In this document: piece after piece, positions 37,915 through 51,100 of the stretch
Numbering within the stretch: the first letter of the stretch is position 1
Layout of the letters: the number at the start of each line of letters is the position of its first letter
Source of the DNA: Vanilla planifolia
Taxonomy: Eukaryota > Streptophyta > Magnoliopsida > Asparagales > Orchidaceae
DNA length: 64,000 bases
Direction of reading: 5' to 3'
Assembly (NCBI GenBank): GCA_023846275.1
Contig: CM043869.1
Location: 14,045,501-14,109,500, forward strand
Notes under the pieces: model-generated
Databases searched by the model: none
Told to the model about the DNA's origin: nothing
The model's input: only the letters and a program-made list of their open reading frames with translations
Translations under genes and position numbers: made by a program

Positions 37915-40900
37915 CTATCAATGTGAAGGCTTGTTTGCGTTTTTCCTTTGTTTTTCTAAAACTCTTAATAAGCATTCCAATTTTTTGTATTATTCATGTA
38001 TTTTTTCTAATTAAGATTTTTAGCATCCAAGAAATAAGATTTGATAGAAAGGGTGGAAGAAATTGGCTAATCGTTACAACGTTTATATAAGAATTTCAAA
38101 AAAAAAAAAAGATATGTTGTGGTTGATAGTGAATCATAATAAGAAGGAATAACAAAGATGACCAAAGATATCATTCTTTTATTTGAGATTTTATATAAGA
38201 TTAATGACATTTGGTTTTATAATTAAGATACAATAAAAAAATTCAATAAGAATTATATGTTAGTTTAAAGAATTGTTATAAGTTGATCTAATTGTTTTAT
38301 TTTAGCTTGACTTGATAAACTACGTACAGGGACAACTCTTTTAGTTGCATGTTGTATTGTCCTTAACGTATTATAGTAATTTGAAAGTTATGAGCAATTG
38401 ATAGTGATTTTGAAACCTTTTGTGTTATTTTTGTGTAGGAAACAAGAAAACAAGAAAAAATTGAAGACATAATAGTCTCCAATGATTTAGATAGATAAAC
38501 TAAATTAAATTATAATACAAGTAATAACTTATTATATAATTGTTATATAAAATAGCATAGTATGAACAACTACTTCTTTGTACTTGAACATTGCTTTTCT
38601 TGATGAGAATAGTATGCCATATTGGAATGTTCATATTACATTTTTTCATTAATAATATAATATGAGTAACATATCAGTATATTGTAATTATGATAAAAGG
38701 GGTAGTAATATGAAAATCAATAATTTTATGCATAGTGAATGTATATATATATATATTCACACAAATGAGAATAATCAACCTAATAAAAGTAATTTTTATG
38801 TGATACGATAAAAGCAATAGAAAGAAAGATAAAAATGAAAAAAATTCAAACTTTGAGCTAGTATCTTAAGAGAAATAAAGTTAATGCCAAAAATATATTT
38901 TCTTTATGATCTTATCTCATAATGTCACTTGTGTGATTTGACAGTTGCTATTTACTACGTGATCTAATAGTATTAGTATCACTAACATTAGATCTTGTTG
39001 ATTGAGTTTCTTATTATGTGATTATGAGTTGTTACTTGTGTGATTTGATAATTACTATTTGCTATGTTATTTGACAATTGAGGCCTATGGAGATTATATA
39101 CATACTGCTTACTAAGTGACCTAATAGCCACCAATTATTGTGTAATCAAGCAGTGCATATGATGAAATACTACGAGAGATGTGATGAGGATCCTTAAGAT
39201 AAGAGCAACTGGAAAAAACTAAGATCATTGTTATTCGAAAAGAGATTAATTAAAAATAAAATTAATTGAATTTGAATCAAATTCAATAAATGTATATAAA
39301 TAAGTATTTAAAAAAGTTAGTTTATATAAAGAAATGTGAAAATGATTATGTTTTAGAAGATTAAAGGTTTTGGTATGATATGCATTTGAACATTTTGTTA
39401 TATTTTTACAAAGTTTAGAGATATGAACCTCGTCTTAGATGTCATGTATGTTTTCACAGTGCTTAAAACTAGATATATTTTATGACATACTCATTTTTCT
39501 TTCCTGATTATTTCTATTATTAGTTTATTTGTCAAGTTTTTATATTTACTTTTTTATATTATAAGACATAACAAAGGTATATACTAAGTAAAGATACTTA
39601 AGAGATACACAAGTAAATACTTGGTACTAGAAGTAGGATGTTTTGTAAATAATTACTTAGTATATAGATTTTGATGTAATACATGTATATTAACTTTTTG
39701 AAGACTTCGTGATGTAATGATGTAGATTTCATTGTGGTGATATATTTTTTTTATTGTTGCAATGTACTTTTATAATGATGTGGTATTTAATGTGATAATG
39801 AGATTTTTATCATTGTGACATGATTTTATATTGGTATTATGGTTTAGTGATAGTTGAGTTTATTATATGTATATATTATTATTGATAAAGCTATGAAATT
39901 GAACTATATGTATATAAAAAATAGTAATTTCTAACATGTATTTTATTTACTTTTTGAATTTTAAAACTTATTATTAGTCACAATTTGAAGAATTAAAAGA
40001 TTATGATTAACTTAGAGTGTGCTCAACTATTATTCCTTGCTTAGATAAGTTAATAGTGTCCTCTAGAAATGCAGGTGAGGGCACCATAATGGCATTAATA
40101 TCACATGCAAGAGATTTATTGCGTGTGATATTGAATTTCATTGTCTCAATTATTCTTATTCCAATTGTTTATGTTGCATGATTTGTTGCCTTATGTTGAG
40201 ATTCCACCATTTAAGAAATTAGGTTTTCGGATTTTATAAATTAAATTTAAAGTTAATATTAATTAAAACATGAGGAAAGATATAATTTATGATTTTTTTT
40301 CAAAATAATATCTTAAAATTTGTCAACCACTTTCATATGATTCTCCTTAATGAGTAATATCTATTTTGGTCAATCTTAATATTTTTTCATTTACATTTAA
40401 TGTTTTTAATAATTTTTCAAAATTAAAATGCTTATAAGATCATTTCATTAAAACACCATTTTAGTTTTTAATTTCCTTATTATTGCACCTTCTTATTTTG
40501 TTTAGAGAATTTTGTTAAGCTTATTTTTTAAGCTCTATGACTTATAAAATTTTATAATTTGTACATTCATTAATACATTTTTATAAGTTCTTAGAACCTT
40601 TTTAAGCTCATAAATCTTTGATCTTTTATCTTACAGCATAAAAAAAATTAATTTTAATTAATTTAATGTCATTAGAGTCTAAATAATTTATATACTTTAT
40701 TTATTAAATTATATCCATTCTTTGAAGTATTATATCTATGTTTTATATATAATCTTTCAAGAAAAATAATATAATTTTAAAAAATTCTAAAAAAATTACT
40801 AAAATTTTAAATAATTTAAAATTTTTATAAATTTTAGTTTTTATTATATTTAGAATATGATAAAATTTTCTCATAAAATCATTTATCAATCTTGAGATTA

Positions 40901-41130
40901 TGTTTTTTTATTAATTAAAGTGTTTAATAATTCAAAATTTATAAAAGATAATATAATTGTCTCATTTTTAGGCTGTTATGGCCATACTATTCTATTTTAG
41001 TTTATGTAGTTCACAAGATACGTAATGATAATTACTTGTATCACAATTATTATATGTCACTTAGATTCTTGAGGGCACTCTGTTTATTTAAACTCAATAT
41101 TTTGGTTGTAATTCCCATCAAATTATAAAT
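37915..41130. repeat. Long direct repeat, copy 1 (about 3.2 kb, LTR-like)
   Basis: This stretch is collinear with 43637-46820. Matching landmarks include AAAACTCTTAATAAGCATT (37959 and 43677), TAGGGACAA near 38327 and 44034, the phrase GTCCTCTAGAAATG (40049 and 45821), ATTCCACCATTTAAGAAATTAGG (40202 and 45962), and ACTTGTATCACAA near the end (41034 and 46706). Size and direct orientation suggest long LTRs of one element, but TG...CA ends, primer-binding site and coding domains were not identified. Confidence 0.75.
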
Positions 41131-43118
41131 ATAGTTAGTAGTGTATTGAGTCACCCTTGTGTTTGATGAGTCAAGACTTAAATATCTAACATTTTATTTT
41201 AATGAGCTTGTTTACTATGAAATAGTTTTACATGTAAAGAACAAGTCATGCACATTTAAAGATAACAAATTAATAATTTTCAAAACACCTTGGAGTGTTC
41301 AGTAAGCTTTAAGGATTGAAGACATAAGTATAAATTTTATAAGATTTTCTTTTACTATAAAATAAAATGTTAACTTGTTGATTTTAAGATACTCTCCTTT
41401 TTTATCAATTTCAAATAACATTCAAGCATCAAATTATTCAATCATCTTCTTGATTTTGCAAATGAATAAGATTTTATTTTTTAATCCTATAATTCTTTTC
41501 TTGGTTAAATCCTATCCTTATCAAATTTCATGTTAGTTTGTTTGCTAAACCATGATTAATTTTAAAAAATAATTATGTCAAAATTTTTAACATTAAAATT
41601 TTAAAAAAACAAATAAAAATATTTCCACCACATCCCAACTTGTGCCCAAATGCAAAGCTCTCAAGCTAGGTAAGCCCGAGTGGGCACTCGCAAGCATCAG
41701 GTCAAGAAACAGTCAAAACCAAATCGGGTCAACCCATTCTTGCTGACGACGAATTCCTAACCGAATGAGGTAAGACATTACAATTTGGGGCAAAATAAGG
41801 CTTAAAATTAACTTGTAGTCTTGGAATCATATGAGTAAACCAAATGATTAAAACTTGAGCACATAAAAGGAGAGCCAACCCCAATTAAGCATGAAGGTTA
41901 CTCCCATGCAAATGCTTATATAGTCCAAGTACCTTTCCTAGGCTGTAATATGTAAATAAATCCCTTGTGCCCATTTGCATCTAAAATCAGGAGCGCTCAG
42001 CATCATTTGATTACATATTTTAGCGATCGCATAGTGCAGATCGCCTCCACTTTTAAATAGTGATCTTAATCGATCCAATAGTCCATTTGATGAGCCAATC
42101 AAACAGTTACTACTTCATCCATTATAAACTGATTGATCCTTGCTCGACATTTTATTGTCATGAACTCGTCCGACATCATTGGACGACTTATGAAAAATCT
42201 ATTCTTGAATTCGTCATATGACTCTGAATAATCCATTTTGAATCCTACGATTGAGATTGTTCCCGATTTTATCGTTGTTTAATCGAACAATTCATATTTC
42301 ATCTCCAGCTTGATCCGACTGTCTAGAAAACATCAAAATTTACAACATTAGATTAGATAGTTATGATCTTTTTTGAGCTAATCTAACTACTCCAATCAAT
42401 CCCCCTAACAGTTAAATAACTAGTTACCATTGCAACAACCATTTTAGAATATTTTTTGAGCCATTTAGAAAAGTATTTTAGGCTATTTAGCAATGCCTTT
42501 TCAAACACTTTTGCTTGACTTCCTAATGACTATGCTAAAAATTATAAATATCTAATCATTATGAATTAAATGACTAATAAATATGAATAAGATTTTATCA
42601 TCTCAAAGAAGGACTGCATCATATTCTATTGGCATAAATTTCTCTTGGCATTACTCATAGCTTACAATTATGTGAAATTCCAAATTCTTCTAGGTAAGCC
42701 TAATTCTTCTAAAGTTTTTTTCTCACTTCTCTTCCTAATTTTGAGTTATTTGTGTCTTTTTGTATTCATCAACAAGCATAAAAAAATTTGTATGTTTTTA
42801 TCAAAAATTTGTGTTTTATGTATTTTTATTTTTCTTTTGGGTTGGGCTGCTTGGCATTTGCAAAAGCCTGAGTTTAGTTTGATCTCGTAAAAAACCAAGT
42901 TGAGGTTGAGCTCATAAAATCCTAGGTTATAGTTGAATCCACAAAAGCTATTATGTTGAAGGTGAAACATAGAAAAAAAATCTCAAGTAGGTTAGAGGTA
43001 AATCGTAAGAACAAACCTCAAGTTATAGCTTTTTTACTAATGGAGTTTTTCTTGACCTCAGTTGGGGATGAACGTAGATTCTAGTTTAAACCAAACCACA
43101 TAAAAATTTTAGTTTATT
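41131..43118. other. Spacer between the two 3.2-kb repeats, no coding domain recognised
   Basis: If the flanking copies are LTRs, this is the start of the internal region, about 2.5 kb in all. A GC-richer patch lies at about 41635-41770 and another at about 42015-42200. No gag, protease, reverse-transcriptase or integrase motif was seen. Two overlapping open frames on opposite strands at about 42645-42970 are not convincing genes. Confidence 0.5.
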
Positions 43119-43600
43119 ATTTCAACTTTTATTTTTATTTTTCTTAATCATAAAAATTATAAATTAATACATTTGTAAATTAAAGTTTTTTATAAACAAA
43201 AAAATATTTTTATAAATAATTTTTAAAAAATATATATAATCTTAAAATTAGTAAAAATATTTTGAAACTCATAATTCACCCCTCCCCCCTCTAATGGGAT
43301 TTACATATTAGTTTTCACTTTATAGTATCTTAAAGCTAATTTAAAGCTTTGTTTAATCTTAATAATGGAGCTATTAAACATCTTATTAGGTGGTGAGATT
43401 AAGCAAACATGATAATTAAAGTAAAATGAGTGTGTGTGAATCTTACAAGTGGAGGATAAATTATGAGTTTTAAAATATTTTTGCTATTTTTATATTGTAT
43501 TTATTTGTCGAAAATTTTTTATAAAAATAATTTTATTTTATAAAATATATTAATTTATAATTTTAATGATTAAAAAATAAAAATAAAAATTGAAATGGTA
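43119..43600. repeat. Fold-back (inverted repeat) structure with arms of about 0.17-0.19 kb
   Basis: The left arm (about 43119-43308) is a diverged reverse complement of the right arm (about 43441-43600). Matching ends are ATTTCAACTTTTATTTTTAT on the left versus the complement of ATAAAAATTGAAAT on the right. ACTCATAATT followed by CACCCCTCC pairs with GGAGGATAAATTATGAGT. The spacer of about 130 bases carries the 45-base word that recurs after the second 3.2-kb repeat. A transcript would form a long imperfect hairpin. Confidence 0.65.
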
Positions 43601-43636
43601 ATCAAATTTTTTAGGTGGTGTTAGGTCATCTTGTGT

Positions 43637-44793
43637 TTATCAATATGAAGTCTCATTTGCATTTTTTGTTTTTTTAAAACTCTTAATAAGCATTATATTT
43701 TTTTGATTATTCATGTATTAATTCTAATTAAGATTGTTAGCAACCATAAGATAAGATTTGATAAGAATACTGAAAGAAATTATTTAATCATACAACATTT
43801 ATGTGAGAATTTTAAGAAAGAGATATACCATGGTTGATTGTGAATCACAATAGGAAGGAATAACATATGTGACCTAAGGTTTCATGTTTTTCATTAAGAT
43901 TTTATGTGGGATTAATGACAATTGGTTTTATAATTAAGAAATAAGAAATTTAATAAGGATTATATGTTAGTTTAGGAATTATTAGAAGTTTTTATAATTG
44001 TTTTATATTAGCTTGACTTGATAAACTACATGTAGGGACAAATCTTTTAGCTACATGTATCATCTTTAGTGTGTTGTAGTAATTAGGAAGTTATAAGCAA
44101 CTATTAAGTGATTGTGAAATTCTTTGTATTATATTTGTGATGTAAGATATAAAGGAATAAGAGAAAATTAATGACAGAATAGTCTACAAGGATCCAGATA
44201 GATAAACTAAATTAAATTATAATATAAATAATAACTTTTTATAAATTTTTATATCAAATAACATAGAATGAATAGCTATTCCTTTGTATTCATACATTGC
44301 TTTTCTTGATAAAAGTAGCATGTCTTATTGTCATTTTCATATTATATCTTTTCTTAAATAATGCAACATGAATAACTTAACATTTTATTGCATGATTATG
44401 ATAAAAAGGGTAAGAAAATGAATATAATAATTTTATGCATGGTAAATATAATTATATGTATATATATATTAGCACAAATGAGAATAATCGACCTAATCAA
44501 AGTAATTCTTATATGATATAGGAATGTAATAAAAAATTTAGACTTTGAGCTTAATATCTTAAGAGAAATAAAGTGAGCTAATGATAAAAATGTATTTCTC
44601 TATGATCTTATCTTATAATGCCACCTATTGTGTGATTTGATAGACATTGCTTTTTGTATTATTTGGTGGTATCGATATCACTGGCATCAAACTTTATAGA
44701 TCGAGCTTCCTGTTTTGTGATTAGAATTGTTGTTTATTGTGTGATTTGATAGTCAGTGTTGCAATGCTATCTGGTGGTTGAGGTTTATAGAGA

Positions 44794-44863
<70 letters not shown>

Positions 44864-46820
44864 CTTGTTATATGATCTAATGATCATTGCTTGTTGTGTA
44901 ATCAAGCAGTAGATATGATGAAATGTTATAAGAGATGAGAAAGGGATCATTAAGAGTCATTGGAAAAAACTAAGACCCTTATTATTTGAAAAGAGATATT
45001 AATTAAAGATGAAAAAAATTGAGTTCGAATCAAATTCAATAAATATATATAGATAAGCTTTTAAACAAGTTAGCTTGTATAAATGAATGTGAAAATGATT
45101 GTGTTTTAAAAGATTAAAGATTTTGGCATGGTATGCATTTACTTTTGAATATTTTTGTTGTATTCTTACAAAGTTGTAGAGGTATAACTCTCATCTTGGA
45201 TGTTATGTACATTTACACAGTGCTTAAGAACAAATCTATTTTATGACACTTATTTTTTTTTATTGATTATTTATATTATTAGTTTATTTGTCAAGTCGTT
45301 ATGCTTTCTTACTTATATTATAAGGCATAATAGAAATACACACTGAGTAAAGATACTAAAGAGATATATGACTATGTAACTAGGACTAGAAGTAATATGT
45401 TTTATAGATAATGATTTGTAGTATAGATTTTAATATAATACACATGTATACTAACTTTTTGAAGACTTTGTAATGTGGATTTTATTATGATAATAAGTTT
45501 TCTTTATTGTAGTGATGTAGTTTTATCATGATGAAGTGATGTTTAATGTGGTAATGAGATTTTTATCATTGTGATATGATTTTATAAGTATTATGGTTCA
45601 ATGATAGTTGATTTTATTATATGTATATATTGTTATTGATAAATTTGTGAAATTGAGATGCATATATATGAAAAAAAATAAACAATTTCTAAGAGATATT
45701 TTGTTTATTTATTTTTTGAATTTTGAAACTCCTTATTAGTCAAATATTAAAGAATTAGAAGATTATAGTTGATTTGGAGTGTGCTCAATCATCATTCTTT
45801 ACTTAGATAAGTTAATAATGTCCTCTAGAAATGTAGGTGAGGGTCACCACAATGGCATCATTATTAGAACACAAGAGATTTCTTGCAAGTGATTGAATTT
45901 CATTGTCATGACTTTTTTTTTTCTGATTGTTTGTGTTGCTTGATTTGCTATCTTATGCTAAGATTCCACCATTTAAGAAATTAGGTTTTAAGATTTTAAA
46001 AAATTAAATTAAAATTTAATATTAATTAAAACATGAGGAATGATATGATTTATGAAATATCTCTTTTAAAATGATGTTCAAAATTTTGTCAACCATTTCA
46101 ATATGATTCTCCTTAATGAGTCATATCTATTTTGGCCAATCTTAATATTTTTTCATTTCAATTTAATTTTTTTTAATAAATTTTCAAAATTAAAATACTT
46201 ATAAGACCACTTTATTAAAACACCATTTCAACTCTTAATCATTAGTTATCACACCTTTTTTTGTCAAGAAAATTTTACTAAGCTTAGTTTTTAAGTCTAT
46301 GGTTTGATAAAATTTTATAATTTTTATGTTCATTAATAGTTTTTTTTAATAAATTTTTAGGACCTTTTTAAGCTCATAAATCTTTGATCTTTTATCTTAC
46401 AACATAAAAAATTTTAATTTTCATCAATTTAATGTCATTAGAGTCTAAATAATTTGCATCCTTTATTTGTTAGTTTACATCCATTCTTTAAGGTATTATA
46501 ACTATTTTTTGTTATATACAATATTTCAAAATCTCTATCCTTACAAAATCTCTTATCAACCTTGATATTATGCTTTTTCATTAATTTAAGTGTTTAATAA
46601 TTCAAAATCTATAAAAGATAATGTAATTGTCTCACTTTTAGGATGTTATAGCCATAATATTTTATTTTAGTCTATGTAATATATAAGATAAATAGCGATA
46701 ATTACTTGTATCACAACTATTATAGGTCATCTATCCGGATTATGGGGGGCAACTTTATATATTTAAACTCATTATTTTGGAAGTAATTTTGGTTAAATTA
46801 CAAAGATAATTGATTTAATA
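43637..46820. repeat. Long direct repeat, copy 2 (about 3.2 kb, LTR-like)
   Basis: This is collinear with 37915-41130 and carries many substitutions and small indels relative to it. It holds an expanded (AT)n tract at 44796-44857 that is absent at the matching place in copy 1 (near 39090). No coding domain was seen. Confidence 0.75.
44796..44857. repeat. (AT)n microsatellite, about 62 bases
   Basis: This is a pure AT dinucleotide tract inside copy 2 of the 3.2-kb repeat. Open frames across it that encode only Ile-Tyr are artefacts. Confidence 0.9.
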
Positions 46821-48107
46821 GTAATTAAGAGTTGTTTTTTTATCATTCCTTACTTGAATGGTTAGTAATGTCCTCAAGCTAATTTAAAGCTTTGTTTAAT
46901 CTTGCTAATGGAGCTATTAGTGACAATAAGGATGCACTTGAAGATGGAAGAGTTAACTTGATTAGCCTAATATTTGTGATGTATGCTTCGTGTGATTTGA
47001 GTCATAAGTTACAATGGTTAAAAAAATGTTCAAGGAGCCAATTCAAAATATTTTAGGAAATAATAGATTAAAGGTTCCAAAATAATTTAAAAGCATTGCA
47101 TTGGTGGTATATATATTATTTACTTTATTTGTAATGCTTATTCTTGTATTATTTCATTGAATATGATATGAACCTAGCATCTAGCATAACCCTAAATAAA
47201 ATAATGTATTGCTTTAGGGTTATGTAGTTTTACTCGATGAGCATGTGACAATTGACTCAACCAATTTTTGCAAAAAATTACATATCTTAATATTTTAAAA
47301 TGGAACATTTTTTTTTATGATTTTTCTTAATAAAAATAAATAAAATTTTAAAATATTAAGTAATTCACATGATAATGCTATAGGCATTACACGTAAATTG
47401 TCTTTACAAGTGAATTATAATTCAAATGGAAATAGACAAAGATACAAAGAAAGGTTTGCTTGTTGCCAAATGGTATGTATAAAAGCATGCTATGCATTTT
47501 TTTTTTTGAAATTTTATCTCTTGTTATTTGTTTTGAAATAGATGGATTATTTTTGTGTTATCTTCACAAATAAATGAATGATTTTTCAATTTAAAGTTAG
47601 TCTTATCTTTATTCATGATTTGTTGGAAGAACATGTTTATATAGAATAATCTTAAGGATTTTTTATTAAAAACCAAAAAGTAAAACTTTATATTAATAAC
47701 ATTTACAGAAGTTTGTACACAAAGTCAAAGATCAAAATATGGTATAAGAGTGAATACCCAAACACAAAAGAAATAACATTTCCTGAAAAAAAAAAGTCAA
47801 TAAAAAATAGCAAATTAATTAATTTTGATGCATTTTATCTTAATTCGGTCAATCAATCCAAACAAGCTGATGAAAAATTAATTTTCTATTATTATTCCCA
47901 CTCAAATCATACACAGCCTAAAGCCAATCCAAATTCTTAACTACAAAAAAATTGAGACGTATTTTACATTTTGCTGTCGCATGTATTCCATATAAAATGA
48001 AAGAAAAATGCTTATTAACTGCCAAGATTATACAAACAAACAGACGCTGCATCGCATCTCAAAGCAAGAAAACATGTGGAAAAGTGGAATTCAATTAAAT
48101 GTTCATA
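46821..48107. other. AT-rich intergenic region downstream of the JMJ21-like locus
   Basis: A 45-base word at about 46877-46921 repeats 43332-43376. The remainder shows no gene. The end near 48107 should include the 3' UTR of the - strand locus. A 75-codon + strand open frame at 47713 has no recognisable motif. Confidence 0.5.
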
Positions 48108-51100
48108 TCATTCAGAAGTATAACTATTGAGCTCTCCCCACACAGTTTCTTCCACTTCCACCCACGATTTGGCCGTTCGCAGTTCTTTCCACAAGCTGAA
48201 AATGGCTCCCAAGACGTTTTCCTCGTGCAAAATACAAAAGCACCTGCAAAGATGACGAGCTCAAAGACGAGCACTCGAGCAACAAATTCAAACGCGGTAC
48301 TATAAAACAGAAATTTAGGTAAATTCCAGTAATTTGAATTTGTAATATTTTATAATTTTACTTCAATTATCTTGTTCAAAGATATTCACTCAAGTTTTTT
48401 CAAAGATGTATGAAAATGCAAAGGAAAATGGACGAGACAGAATTTAATCAATCAATCTTCAAGCAGATATAGGAAAAGTACTACGGTCGTTATGTGATAT
48501 CATGGTTATGTAAATAACTTACATGGCTTTGTACGAAGGCTTCGCAAAATTCTTTGCATTTTCTTCTCCGTCATCCTTTGAAGAGTTTGTAAAGAGGGGA
48601 AGTTTGTAACTTTCCAGAAGTCGATTAAGAAGACACGTTTCTCCACGGAAAACATCCAAGTGAATTGGAATCAAGTCAGCCAAAGGATCGCCTAATATAG
48701 ATAGCACACCATTAGATCTATATCAGCTATATATATGAAGATTACTTTATACAAACCTATGGACAGATCACTGAAATCCAAAATGTGAGAAGGGCACCAT
48801 TTCCATAATTTTTCCTCAAAGATAGCATTCATCCCCAAGTGTGTATCAGCTGATTCTGAAGGACAGCACTGTTTCATGTGGATGTTATCGTCCATTATAT
48901 CTGAATGAATCCAAGTTGGAGATCTGGTATAAATGAAGGAACCGTCATCACCCTGAGGAATGAAGAAGCAAGTTCAGATAAAATTTTATAAGCATTCACC
49001 AATACTTGAGTGCAAAAGACTAAACGTGACCTTTTTTACATGAAACAAAACTGAAAGGTCATGCGGTAGATACTCTTCCACTTTATCCATCAGAAATGCA
49101 GGAATAGGATCACCCCTGAACATTTAGCAAAAATGTTATTATTGGGCAATCTTCACAGTTATCCTGTGATTAATAAGAGAACTAACATATCATGCGGCAC
49201 AAGTAGGACAGAGGGACAAGTCCTCAGTAGTATAAAATTGAATTCATTTTCTTTTAAATTTTTTTCTGCATATATTTGCTACATGGATGTCTTTACAACT
49301 GTCTATTTTTAAATTGACTCAAAGAAGATGAGAAGTTCGGAATAATACACAGAATAAGGAGAAGAGCAACCTGGTAAGGAAAAAAGCTTGTTAGCCTTCT
49401 ACTGCTCTAGTTCTAGAGAGTGAATGTTTCAAGTACGAGGCTCAGAAGCTATGATAGAAGGTCAAATGTTATTTGTTACTCTTGGCATTTGGGCAAACAT
49501 GCATGGGGATGATTGGATCAGATAAGAAATAAGATTAACAGAAGAAAAATTGTTTCCAAAAGACACAGGGATTAGGGAACAAAGAAAAGAGATGTTCTTA
49601 CAACAAGCTATAAAATGCTGAGAACTTCTCAGTTGAAAACAAACCATTGGGCCAATATCTTCTTTACGTTAGCCTTCCTTCTATCCAATGTTGCCATCAC
49701 AAGCTTCCATCCTTGCAAAGTATCAAAATCTTTACAACCAGTTTCCATTAAAGCAGCATTTGCAGACCAATTGTTGCATCCAACTTCATCACTTTGCATT
49801 GTTCTTCCCATATCTATGTGATTTTCATTAACTTGTATGTTCGGTAATGGTAAAAGGTGAAGATGACGGAGTTGCTCTCCTAGAAACGAAGCTAAATGAA
49901 ATGCTTCGTTCTCGGACAGCTGATCTCTCCTGCAAATGGAATGTTATCTCATGATTAAAACAAGATTTAGAATAATTCTTTTATTCAAATAAAAAAATTG
50001 AATAAATTTATGGGTATAATCTGAATTTTGAACATAGCATATTCCCACAAGGAAATCTCTGAGGTAGTGCTACTCCAAAAACTGTGCCTCTTTGAAATAA
50101 ACAATAAACCCAAAAAAATCATTTCCTAAACTTATTGCAGAATTTCTTGAGTACACTGCAGAGGAATTGCAGTATATTCCATACAAAACACCACAACTAT
50201 TTGAAAAATTTCTGTAGTTTGTTGCATGTAAGCATACACAAAATCTGTTTGTAATGTTATGCATTTTAATATATAATACAAACAGCAGGCCACTTCTACA
50301 TCAAAATAGAAAAATTCATTCATAACCATAATGCAAGCAAATAAAAATTAGAGAAATGTACGAGACCTTAAAAAGATAGTCCAAGAACAAGGATAATGAC
50401 AGGGAATGTTTTACTAGCTTTCTAGTAAAACAAGGGGAATATAAATGTGAAATTGGCATTCACAGTTTGCACAAACAGAAGAACAATGAAATAAAAAAGA
50501 GCAGGTAATGGAAATGATGACCAAGAATATAAAAGAAAAATTTATTAATGATTTTATATATCTATATGCATAAAGACTCATCATGAACATAAATGGTAAA
50601 ATAGCAGAAAAACAAGAATGATGCGATCTTTAAAAGGTTGAGGATTAGCCTCTAGGTGTCCATGGCCTTCACTGAGAGACTGTATAGTGCTCCAAGCATA
50701 TACCCTTATCCACTTCTTACAGTCTATTTGTTTTGCAATAGGTAGAGGGGATAAGTGAGGAATGGGAGAGATGACTTCTCCAGTAGATGTTTACCTTGCT
50801 GTGACTAGAAAAGCTCATTTTCATCAGCATACATGAGAGATTATCTTCTCACAACCCTTGGTTTAAAAAAGGCCAAAGTCACTTCTACCACACCTATAAC
50901 CATCATTATCAAATTGTCGTCACATGACACCAGCTAATGCCACAACCAAATCTGTCATTCCAGGTGAACTATCACCCACCATAAGCGTTAGATGTCTGTT
51001 ATTATCACTGTGCCACTGCCACCCATTAGCGTTAGTTCGATGTTGCCATCATTAGATTGTTAACACCCATCGGCAAAGGCCGCCAAACCATCACCACCAA

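Noticed and set aside
37809..38090. 93-codon + strand open frame at the start of the first 3.2-kb repeat
   Set aside because: The matching position in repeat copy 2 does not keep the frame, so it is not under selection as a gene.
44753..44950. 65-codon - strand open frame rich in Ile-Tyr
   Set aside because: It is only the translation of the (AT)n microsatellite.
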